Assembly (NCBI GenBank): GCA_029945375.1
Contig: CM057057.1
Coordinates: 5,146,001 to 5,210,000, forward strand
Direction of reading: 5' to 3'
Source: Agaricus subrufescens
Taxonomy: Eukaryota; Basidiomycota; Agaricomycetes; Agaricales; Agaricaceae
Length of the DNA: 64,000 nt
In this document: piece by piece, positions 43,149-52,880 of the stretch
Layout: every line of letters begins with the position of its first letter
Numbering within the stretch: the first letter of the stretch is position 1
The notes under the pieces: model-generated
What the model was told of the DNA's origin: nothing
Database searches by the model: none
What the model saw: the letters and a program-made list of their open reading frames with translations, nothing else
Program-made: the position numbers and the translations under genes

Positions 43149-44279
43149 CTACTCTGAACCTTTGGGAAAATCTTGCTGAGCTTCTTCGGCAGTTCCTTCT
43201 TCTCCAGTGGTGATGGCACGAATCTTGGTTTGTTTCTTGGGGCTTCAGCAGACTTTAGCGATGTGGCCTGGTTTGCCACAGTTATAGCATTCAATGTTGG
43301 ATTTAAATCCTCCATTTCAGCATTCCCTCTTGATGTGGCCAAATTTGCCACATTTGAGGCATTTGGGCTTTCCGTCGGCAGACCATTCCAATCTTCTGGC
43401 TCTGATCTCCATGGGTTGTCCACTTCCTCCATAGGTAACTCCAGTAGCAGTGCGATGGTCGTTTCGTCGTCTTTCAGTATCTTCCCATCCCTTTCCTACA
43501 GATCCTATGGCAGCGATCCATCCTTTAAGGGTAGTGGGGATGGCAGTTGGGGGGTATCCCAAAATGGTGTGGATGACGTCTAATCTAGTGTGTTGTTTCA
43601 GGAGGTAGAGCGCACGATCTTCGCTGGATTTAGATTGATGGACAAGGGCAGTGAATTTGACAAGGAAGTCGTTGGTGTGAAGGTTTCCCTGTTTGAAGGA
43701 TTCGATCTTGTCTTTAGTGATCTGCTGTTCATTTCCAGGTGAGAAAGTGTCCACAATTTCTTCGGCAAAAACTTTCCAATCCGCGGTGTCATCGCCTTTG
43801 ATAATTTTATCCTCCCATTGTTTGGCGAACCATCCTGGGATTTCTCCTCTCAGGCGGTTGGTAACGAGGAGTATCTTTGAATCTGCGTCATTGTACTTGC
43901 TGAATCTGAGGAAAATTTCCATTCCTCTCCACCAATCGTTAAATTTGTTCCTATCTCCATGGAAAAATCCTGGTTCCATAACATCCTTGTGGTTGATCGC
44001 GTTGGTGGACTTGGTATCGGTGTTGTTGGTTGCCATTTCTCTTAGTTCTAATTCTTCGAGTTCTCTTGCTAGTCGATTTAGGTCTTCGTCGAGTGGTGTG
44101 TTCTTTGGTATTTGTTCTGGTTCTGGGTCTTCTGGTTCTTGTTCATTGTTTTTGGATGGGGGTTCTGTTTCCTGGTCTTCCTCTTGTCTGAGGGCTTCAA
44201 ATCTGTTTCCGCTTCGGTGTCCTTCAAAGAAGATTGTTTCAAAGTTGATTCCGAATAGTTCTGTGTTGTCTGTGCTCAT
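43149..44279 (-). pseudogene. gag: Outer Gypsy gag, internal stops
   Basis: ATG at 44277-44279 (MSTDNTELFGINFETIFFEG), open for 320 codons until a TGA directly after the first zinc knuckle (CLKCGKFGHIKREC, stop at 43317-43319); a second stop follows the second knuckle. Equivalent length to the inner gag. The capsid part is still open. Confidence 0.9.
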
Positions 44280-44344
44280 ATACTGAGCCGGTCATGGTTT
44301 CCTGCCTCAATGACTAGAGGTCTTTCTGCAAGGTGAGCTTTACG

Positions 44345-44356
44345 ACGCTTTACCAA
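44345..44356 (-). promoter_or_regulatory. Putative self-primer binding site, outer Gypsy
   Basis: Same sense sequence TTGGTAAAGCGT as in the inner element, two bases from the LTR; its own 5' LTR has one mismatch in the partner (44434-44445), by a CpG-type change. Confidence 0.5.
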
Positions 44357-44357
44357 A

Positions 44358-44651
44358 TGTTACGACCTTATAGCGATTAGCTCAGGTTGCAACTTAGGGC
44401 AAAGACTTGAGGGCAATAAGGGAATATAGCGAGTTGGTAAAGCATAAGGAAATACAGAGTATCACTATGCTACTTATAGAGGAGTCGACTACCTAATAAT
44501 AGAAGTAGAAGTTGGGCTGAGTAAGTATACCCGAGGTGTCTGACTAATGGTGAGAACGGTGCTGAGTAAACATGGGAGACAAGTACACAGATAAGGAAGT
44601 AGTAACATATGGTCCTGGGTCAGGGGACGGTAACGAAAATAGATCGTAACA
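44358..44651 (-). repeat. 5' LTR of the outer Gypsy element
   Basis: 294 bp, TGTTACGACC..GATCGTAACA on plus, followed by the CTAGG target duplicate at 44652-44656. Confidence 0.9.
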
Positions 44652-45982
44652 CTAGGTGTACATATTAGGCTTGAGAACAAGTAACCGATCACTCTGTTAG
44701 TAATAAGATCAGTCGAGGGCATGTGTGAAGACAGGTTGAACTAAGGATCAGTTGAGATTGCATCCGCAGTTCCTAGCAGGAAAACTGTACTGTTAGGGGA
44801 AATATAATCACATTTGAGGACTTTAAAATGGAAGTCTTGAGGCTGAGTCTAGGGAGACTTTATTGTGAATTATCATCGAGACTGGCTATGGGATGGCTCA
44901 AGGACTTAGTGGAGTGCGGTTCCTTTAGCAGACCTTATGCTAGGCTGAATCTATAACTACTACCTGCCTGATATGGAAAGGCTAGGAAGTAGGTGATTCA
45001 CACATGTCAAGACTGAATGAACTGAAGCGAGTCTGTTGGGATTATTGGTTGAGACTCAGGATTGGGTAGCAATGCTGATAATCTCAAAGTAACTGGAGGT
45101 GAGCCAGAGATTTGGTCTAATCAAGGACATCTTATCGACAGGTTGATCAGTGGGGGATGAGTCTCAAGGGTTCCTAGACCAGGGTCTAGGGTTGAAACCT
45201 TGTTAGCCAATGAAGAGCAAGGGATTAGACAAGTGCAATGTTTGGTTGAGGAGACTGAATAGTCAAGACTGTTGATTGGTGGAGAAAGAAGAGTTGAGGA
45301 GGCTATACCCATTCAGCGCTGGATATGGACTTGGTTATTTGTTTCATATTTGTTATTTTGTCTCAGTTTTTTATTGTGTATTGTATATAGTTGCCAGTCA
45401 AGGACAAGGTTTGGAATCAAATCTTTGCCCAAGCACTGTGTGAGTGAAATCGAGTTTGGTTAAACTTTGCAGTGTTCTAAGCATTTCTTAAAGTTGTTTC
45501 TCAACTTGGAAGGACTTGTGTCCTGCTTGAGAGAGCATCTTCACTGGTCTAATAGGATTGCAATAGCATTCAGTGCTAGCTTGACTTGTCTTGCAGTCTG
45601 TCTCGAAGCGCAAAGGCAGGTCAAGGCTCTCCAAGTTTGTTGAGGCATCACTAGGGCAGACTCACTACCCCTCCTAGATAGGTGTCTAACCCATCCTATT
45701 GAGGACAGTCATTGCAAGCTTAGCCCCTCATCGCAAAGGTTCTAATCGAAACAGCACAGGTCTGGAAGAGGTCTCTATTCAGTCAAGACTTGTTTCACAT
45801 TTCTATTCTACCCCTATTTTCATTTAATACTTAATCAAGACTCTTACTTTCACTTTCTTTCTGATTTATTCTCCCCACAAACCGCACTTGAGACTCAGTG
45901 TATTTCAAAGGGTTGCATTTGCATTCGATTTTTTACTTTTTTATATTTTATTTTCCACACTTATACTGATCTAGTCTCTCCA
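44652..45982. mobile_element. Repeat X copy 2, right piece
   Basis: Continues repeat X from TAGGTGTACATATTAG onward, alignable along its whole length with 28303-29632; ends TCTCTCCA. Copy 2 was therefore complete before the Gypsy insertion. Flanks of copy 2 (CCCGG left, CTGGA right) do not form a clear 5-bp duplication, perhaps through mutation. Confidence 0.7.
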
Positions 45983-47013
45983 CTGGATAGCCAAATACAT
46001 CTACATATGTAGTATCCTTTACTGAGAGCTTGCTTCATATCCAGTAGCTTCTATTGTGCTGCAAGTATATGCATGGCCTCCTCTCACTTTGGTACCACCA
46101 AAGATCACCCAAATATTTGACATAGTGCTCGAAATTAGTGTGATATCAAGTGTAGCAAAACATACTTGTGATGACCTTGATGATTTCAATGCATTTAATG
46201 CTTATCCGAATAAAACACATTAGAATAATGGGTATATGTGATCTATCCTGTATCTTTCAAATGAAGGCTGAAGCACTCATTAGGGAAAACCAACATTGCT
46301 GCTCAATACATAGGTATCATTGCAATGCTGATTGAGTCCTATGCCCTAGATGCTGCATGGAATATCAGATACTTAATTGCATATATCCTTAGAAATCCTC
46401 CATGTTATGACCTTATAGTGATTAGCTCAGGTTGCAACTTAAGGCAAAGACTTGAGGGTGATAAGGGAATATAGCAAGTTGGTAAAGCATAAGGAAATAC
46501 AGAGTATAACTACGCTACTTATAGAAGAGTCGACTACCTAATAATAGAAGAAGAAGTTGGGCTGAGTAAGTATACCCAAGGTGTCTGACTAATGATGGGA
46601 ACAGTGCTGAGTAAACATGGGAGACAAGTATATAAATGGGGAAGCAACATATGGTCCTGGGTTAGGGGATGTCAATCAGAAGTAGATCGTAACACTCCAG
46701 CACATAACTTTTTTAATCTGACTAGGTTACAAGTTGAGGTAAGTCCTTGTTCTGAGAGCCTTGTATCATGCTATATATACACAGGATCAACTTCTCTTTC
46801 CTCAAATAGGCCATGTCATATTTTCTCCTTTTGTACTGAGTTTTATTGGGGCACATGTGGGACAGACAAACTCAAGATCAACTTAGCACTTTGCAATGGC
46901 AACATAGTGACTGGTGCACAGATGACAGTTCAGAAATGGGGGTTGTCAATATAGATGCTGCCTGCATAGAAATAGACCTTTCCACAATCACTCCACATGC
47001 CACACATGTGTAA
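45983..47013 (+). pseudogene. Seven-TM family copy F, 3' part
   Basis: After repeat X the gene resumes: intron end TCCAG and exon 3 (VASIVLQVYAWPPLTLVPPK, then a shifted TM5 stretch with NAFNAYPNKTH-stop), exon 4 (KTNIAAQYIGIIAMLIESYA and YLIAYILRNPP, split by a solo LTR, then AHNFFNLTRLQVE), exon 5 (MSYFLLLY with frame trouble, then QLSTLQW) and a stop TAA at 47011-47013. Several frame breaks make it non-functional. Exon 2 is at 30747-30909. Confidence 0.75.
46403..46694 (-). mobile_element. Solo LTR of the Gypsy family in copy F
   Basis: 292 bp, TGTTATGACC..GATCGTAACA, of the outer-element subtype. Perfect 5-bp duplication CTCCA at 46398-46402 and 46695-46699. Removing it rejoins RNPP and AHNFF of exon 4 exactly. 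It must have formed by recombination between the LTRs of an element inserted here. Confidence 0.92.
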
Positions 47014-49790
47014 CTTGTTCTGATATTGTATTCATCATATTTTTGGATCAGTTGGCAAGGATGAGGTCACTCATGCATTGCAATGCAATCACCATGTGAG
47101 TATCCCTACAGCTCTTACAATATATCATAGAGCGGCCTTTCGCAAAGAAGCAGAGTCTGATCAACTCACTGGACTGTGAATTGAGGCTCACTTCTGCAAT
47201 CATTCCTGTTTCTTCCTCTGTTAAAACCTAGCCCTGGCAGTGTGTTATGCATAAGAGTGCACACTCTACTGTCACTGAATGTCTGAAGCACAAAATATTG
47301 TCTGTCTATTCAATCACAGAGAAAATTAGTCTGTATATTTGTGACACACAATACTTGAACTTACATACACAGCTAGAAAGTGTATAATAAGCACTGGACA
47401 CAATGAGAACAGACAACAGAATTGTTTGATGCTTTGAGATGTGTGCCAATGAATAAGTGGGGAGAGAGATGTACCACATACAGGACATTGAATGTTAAAC
47501 AAAAGCCTGGTGTAGTGCACAACCTGAGATGAGTGCATTCTAGATCCTCACTTCTGTTGCTAGCCTAGAGAGAGCTGCCAGAGCTCTCCTCATGGCTTGA
47601 TCCCCTCGATTAGTCTTGACAATTTCAAATATTGGTAGTAGGGAATGGAGTACAACAGCGCCAGGGCCTACTAGTAGATGTAAGTAGAATTGATCTATCC
47701 AGATGGCATCCAGCTCCGAGTTAGCTTTCAAAGGTCTACGAACAAATTTGATTTGGATAATTACAGGATGTAAGGGCACCACAATTGCAGATATCATGTC
47801 CTTGGATACACATTAGATCACATAAATCAATCATTGATGCGCACTCACAGTGGAAGAGGGTGTCTATGTGTGTTTGTGTTTGGTTGGTTGGATTCAAGTT
47901 GTGTTTGACCATCAGAGTGCGTACTCTGGTGGCACTTTCTATTTCACTCCTTTCAAAGTGTCACTGTTTTGATGCCAACACACTCACTCTGCATCTCTTA
48001 ATACTGATGCTATGCAGAGAAATACTCAGACAGTTGTACTTGACCAAGAGCTCTTGCACAAAAAAGGGGGATTATGAGGAGACAACAAATATAGTGAGGG
48101 TCCACATTACAATGATAATCTGTCTGACTAATTCTTACATCTGCCTGTGGGAAGTCAAGCTGCAAACAGTGAAGCCCATCCAATCCCTTCCACTCTCAGG
48201 TATTCTACAAATCTTATTTGCAATCAAAAGTAGCCACAAGACAAGACCAACCACAATGTCAAGGAGACAAGGGCACATCTGAGGTGATGTGATAGTGTCT
48301 GTCAAACCTTGTGCTCTTTCCTGACTTCACTGCCTGGAATCTCTTGCTTGCAAATGTTCTTGGTGTGGTTGCTGCCACCTATATCCAGCCACAAGGGCGT
48401 AATATTTGCGCCATTTGTCTATTACATCTTGGTTCCTTCCTACCCAGAAGCCAAGAGTGCTACCAGGCACCAAGTTCAAGCCGAAGTAGTTGTATGTGGC
48501 ATAAATTCTAATTTCATATCTTCCCAATGTGCGCATGGGTGGCTCCATTTGTTTTAGGTGTACAGTTTCCTTCCCCAATGCCTCTGTTTGCAGTGGTGCC
48601 TCAAAGATTCATTTTATCTCACTACAACTTCGTTTGAACACTCTGGCCTGAAATTTCTGTGTATCTATTATAGTAAGTACTGGTGACGATTTTATTTTAG
48701 TATCTCTGTCGCACTTGTCTCTGAGAGTCGACATCCATTGTTCCATATATAGCATGTGTTCTTGCTCTCCTGATACCAACATGTTTTTAACCCTGTTGCG
48801 GGTACAAGAGGCCGCCGGCTTTTTGCATAGATTATGAAGTATCTGACATAGCTACTTTCCGCTCTGCTGCAACTATAGTCCAATCAATCATCATCAATAT
48901 AGCATACTTACCAAAAAAGAAGTTATCATGGGGCATACCCCAAGTTTAGTCCATAGGACATCATTGTTTGGGTGCAGCCGGTCCCAAACACTTTGGTAGG
49001 CAGTGCATGCAAAATATGTCGGTACATTCTCTCTCGATCTAGCCATACTGATTGCTCTTGTACCACACTCACTTAAAGGACAATTGCTTCTTGGCATTCT
49101 ACACATTGGACCACATGCTTAAACAATACATGACCAATAGCACAAACATTACTATTGGCCTATTGGGCAACAGCATGTCAATCTTTGACGTTTGACAGTG
49201 ACCTTTATGATGACATGGCGAGGAACCTATTATCAATTCCTGATCACACACGTTCCGTTTGTCCGTATGTACATCTGGAACTGACAGCCACTTTCAAATC
49301 TGAGTCTGTGGCTGTTAAGGGTGTTACCATTACACAGACACCCCTTCCGAGGAAACACACCGCCAGAGGGTCCTCTATTTTACAGTATGTTACACTCGGT
49401 AGGGCGACTGTAGAGGCAACTGGCACCAAGCTTTTCTATGCTGTCTTCCGCTGCGGAGCGACGACAGAATCCTTTTTGATCAACTATCGAAGTGTTGATT
49501 CCATGTAGCTATTGGACCATTGTGGGAGACTTGAACCCTCGCGCGCATCACCATCTTTATTTCCGTGCTGTTTGATTGATTCTGCACCAATTCGAGACAC
49601 ATTGGTCACGGTGCTGATTAGCGCAATAATTTAAGCGCATGACAGGTGTGTCCTCGCTGGACTAATTTCGTTTCCTTCTCCTCACTTCTGGATTAGGACC
49701 CAAAATCTGGGGTGGTGTTATTCATCCCACGATCCAGGCGTGAGCGGTGTATTAAAAATAACGATACTCTTGCTCAACTATGTAGTTCAC
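47014..49790. other. Spacer between copies F and G, duplicated unit sequence
   Basis: No convincing gene; ORFs such as 47785-48282 have no domain or family pattern. 47630-47790 resembles 60205-60390 (3' flank of copy I; shared acgaacaaatttgattt-type word), 48770-49000 resembles 57095-57300 and 61330-61520, and 49195-49290 resembles 57525-57620 (gacagtgac.ttta.gatgacatg). These are flanks of duplicated 7TM units, not independent genes. Confidence 0.5.
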
Positions 49791-49837
49791 GAATATTCAA
49801 CAGATTAATCTCAATCAGGTTCACCGACACCCTCGAA

Positions 49838-50800
49838 ATGACCAACAATGCTCCCTCAAACGTGGATTATGCAATAACTCCCATATGACATACAACTGTC
49901 AATGGTACATGGTATACCTTTGGTATAGTCCTGTACTGCCTTCGTGTCCACCTCTTCTACTCTTGGATTGATGGAAATTTTCTGACATCTACGTTGGCTT
50001 TAGTCATGATGGTGCACTTCATAATGTGCACTTGCTCGGCTCGATTATAGCACTCTTACTCATGATCCACTGGGCCTCTTGGCACCAAATCATGCTACAG
50101 CATTTCTACAAATAAACAAGAATGTCCCATTACTAGAACCTTTCCTCGCAACAGGTGTACTCTGATGTACTGTTGGGCCAATATTCTTCTTATTTTGGCT
50201 GCTGTTTTTTTTTTTTACCTTGACGCGGCTACAGCGTTTCTGCGCTGTTTAAAGTGAAAGTTCTTGACTTAAGCTGACCAGTAGCTAACATTCAGGGGGT
50301 CTACGGTTTCTTGTTTACCGGAGGATCACAACGGGCATATAGCAGTTTACAACTTTTTTATATCATATTCAACGAGGGTTGAATGGCCTCGGGAACAAAA
50401 CCGGCATCGGTGCCGAATATTTGGGTATAGCTGTGACGCCCTCAATACAGCACAGATTGATTATTTGATTGCATATATCCTCAGAGACGGATCATCAAAC
50501 AATCTTTCAATCTGGATGGACCAGTTACAGATCGAGGTAAATCGTCGCTGTGAGACCTACCTTAGACTACTCATATGGATGATCTATTCATATTTTCAAA
50601 AGGCCATTTCCTTTGTGCCTAGTTTTACCGGGCGCTCTTTGAGACAGGAAAAATGCAAATCAAATCAGCACTTTTCAATGGCAGCATGGTATCCAACGGA
50701 CAGATGGTGATTCAGGAACAGGTAAGGGTACGCACGAGGTCATTGAGCGAGTACGGTACTGATCTCTCAAGAAGTGTAGAAGTGTGACTGTGGTGTGACA
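49838..50800 (+). pseudogene. Seven-TM family copy G, degenerate
   Basis: ATG at 49838 (MTNNAPSNVDYAITP) followed at once by TGA where LISFTT or LVSHTT is expected. Recognisable but shifted remains follow: YCLRVHLFYSWIDG, TRPLGLLAPNHATAFLQINK, a TM3 trace, then exon 4 and 5 scraps (DYLIAYILRDGSSNNLSIWM, QLQIEV, then AISFVPSFTGRSLRQ). Exons 2 and 3 are largely missing. It lies 0.9 kb before intact copy H. Confidence 0.7.
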
Positions 50801-51620
50801 AACCTGGCGCAGGCTCCAGGGACCAGGGACTTGTCAAATTGTCCCAACGTCATTGGCTCTAGGGAAAACAGTAACATTCTGAGGGAGATATATGCGCATG
50901 TGGCTGGTGAAGCGTTTCAACATCGTGACCACTGTTTCTACCACAACTGCCTCTGCTATGCCTTCTATCGTTGCTACGTTCTGTAGCATCAATGGAGAGG
51001 CGTCTTAATTTACTTTCTTCAACGCCACTTCCTTTTCAGACGGAGGCGAGAATGACCGTGTCAAATCTCACAGCCTGTCATTTTTTTCATTGCGCAGCCG
51101 TTCATCACCCATGCCCATACATCCGGCCGCTGACAAAAATAAGTCCTGCCGTGATACACTGCTACTATACCGTTTAGGTGGACACTCTTTAGCAACAACC
51201 ATCAGGAACTACTGGAGCTCCGCATAGTTTTGCAATGATACCAAGACCAAGTTTGTAATAGGCGCAACTTCGATTGATCAACATTCAACTAATCGAAGTA
51301 GAGCTTCGGACCAGGTATAGAAGAGGGGTACGATTGATTTGCGAGTGCAGTGGGGTGAGAGGTTCAAATCCTTCTTTGAAAAACCATCATTATGCCCAGG
51401 TTGCTGGATTGATTTCGCACCAAATTGAGTAACTAAGGTTCGGATTGCCGCAATAACTTTTAACGCATGACAGGTGTGCTCTCACTGTATTATTCCTGGT
51501 TGATTTTCCTCATTTCTTAATTACGACCGAAGGCTTGAATGGTCTTGTCCGTCCCACGGCTTAGGCACGGATGGTGCATTGAAAATAACTGTACTCTCCT
51601 TTAGTTTTGCAGCTCCCGGG
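50801..51620. other. Spacer between copies G and H
   Basis: No gene. 51175-51300 shares words with 58370-58470 and 62665-62790 (ttag.tggacac, atcaggaact.g.ggagct), the conserved upstream flank of copies H, I and J. The word ggttcaaatcc at 51361 is not part of a tRNA fold. Confidence 0.5.
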
Positions 51621-51628
51621 TATTAAAA
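51621..51628 (+). promoter_or_regulatory. TATTAAAA core promoter of copy H
   Basis: TATTAAAA is 48 bp upstream of the ATG at 51669, at the conserved place in the 7TM family flank. Confidence 0.5.
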
Positions 51629-51668
51629 AGAGGGTCAAATCCCGGGTTTATTCACTAGTTCCTCCAAA

Positions 51669-52880
51669 ATGCCCAACACTGCCGCTCCCTCAAACCTGGA
51701 TCTAACGGTCACTCTCATATCATTCACAACTATCAGCGGTGTCTTGTACACCTTTTCTTTTATCCTCTACTGTCTTAATATCCATCTCTCGTACTCCCGG
51801 CTCCGTGAGAAGATCGATCGACAAACGATTTTGATGTGTGTTTTGGTCACCGTCATGATTATATGTGCAACCATAGGCGTTGTGTTCAATAATCAGTACG
51901 GCCGCATTACCTTTGTCGACTATGCCACTCTCCCTGGTGGTCCACTTGGCCTTGCTTCGCAAAGTCATGCCTGGACAGTTCTACAAGTCATCAACGTCTC
52001 CACTCTAGTGGCATCTGTCCTCGGAATGGGTATACTGGTGAGGGAATATTCTTTTTTTTTTTTGCGGCTAGCTTTTAATCCGTGCACAGCTGCAGCGTGT
52101 TTGGATTGTTTGCAGTGGGCTTCCGAGCCCCTACTTTATCCCTATCGTCTTCCTTGCTTCACTACTTTATGTGGCCTACGTCGGTGAGCAGTCAGGATTC
52201 AGTCGATTACTTTGCCGACTAAATTATGGCATCATCTCCAGTGACTTCTACTGTGCAAACCGCACTTGGATGGGCTCCCCTTTCTACGCTCCTTCCGAAG
52301 CTCACTCGGACATTTGACATTGTGACTGTAGTGAACTACTGGGTGGGCGTTGCAAGCACAGTAGTAATGACCCTAATGATCACAACCCGCTTAATGCTTA
52401 TTCGACAAAGGCATATTAGGCTGATGGGTGTGTATGATCCATTCAATCAGACCGAAGCTGACGCGTTTCTCAGGGAGAACCGACATTGCTGCTCAATACT
52501 TGGGCATCGTGGCGATGCTTATTGAATCTTACGCACTGAATACCGCATGGAATATCGGCTACATAATCGCGTATATCTCCCGAAATGGCCCCGCACATAA
52601 TTTTTTCACCCTAAGTCGATCTCAGATTGAGGTAGGTTCTCGTTGCATCCATGAATGATCTTTTATTAAATTTTGCAAGGTCATCTCCTATTTCCTTCTG
52701 ATATACCGAGTATTGTCGGGCCGCGCTTGGAACAGACAAACCGGAAATCATCTTAGCACCCTGCAATGGCACCGTAGTGTCCAACCACCCAGCAATCATT
52801 CAGTAGAGGTTGTCAATGTAAATGTGGACCGTGTAGAAGAAAAACTCACTCCGTTCGGTTCTGAACCCAAAAAGGTGTAA
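51669..52880 (+). CDS. Orphan seven-TM membrane protein, copy H
   Basis: Five open exons. Start MPNTAAPSNLDLTVTLISFT. Exon 1 carries TM1-TM3 (GVLYTFSFILYCLNIHL, MIICATIGVVFNN, WTVLQVINVSTLVASV) and ends MGIL. Exon 2 has LQRVWIVCSGLPSPYFIP and TM4 (FLASLLYVAYVG). Exon 3 has TSTVQTALGWAPLSTLLPKL, TM5 (VVNYWVGVASTVVMTLMI) and TTRLMLIRQRHIRLMG. Exon 4 has RTDIAAQYLGIVAMLIESYA and GPAHNFFTLSRSQIE. Exon 5 has VISYFLLIYRVLSGRAWNR and a tail ending EPKKV-TAA (52878-52880). Closer to I, J and A (LISFTT type) than to C, D and E (VSHTT type), so the family has at least two branches in this window. No defects seen. Function unknown. Confidence 0.7.

Larger units (their letters stand above)
30963..44651 (-). 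mobile_element. Outer Gypsy chromovirus, containing a nested copy of its own family
   Basis: Bounded by LTRs 30963-31256 and 44358-44651 in the same orientation, with the perfect 5-bp duplication CTAGG at 30958-30962 and 44652-44656. Sense is minus: 5' LTR, primer site 44345-44356, gag, pol, ORF3, ORF4, 3' LTR. Without the inner element (31895-38731) and one 5-bp duplication it is about 6.85 kb. Stops in gag, pol and ORF3, and Asp to Asn in the integrase active site, make it non-autonomous. Inserted in repeat X copy 2. Confidence 0.92.

Noticed and set aside
33283..44286. Long plus-strand ORFs opposite the Gypsy genes, for example 33283-33867, 37872-38372 and 43693-44286
   Set aside because: They are antisense shadows of pol and gag; the translations are Ser/Leu-rich without domains, while the minus frames have complete retroviral motifs.
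47785..48282. 165-residue plus-strand ORF
   Set aside because: No ATG context, domain or intron pattern; part of the 7TM unit spacer that also recurs near 60.3 kb.
51340..51385. tRNA gene suggested by ggttcaaatcc
   Set aside because: No acceptor stem, no A box at the right distance and no cloverleaf could be drawn.
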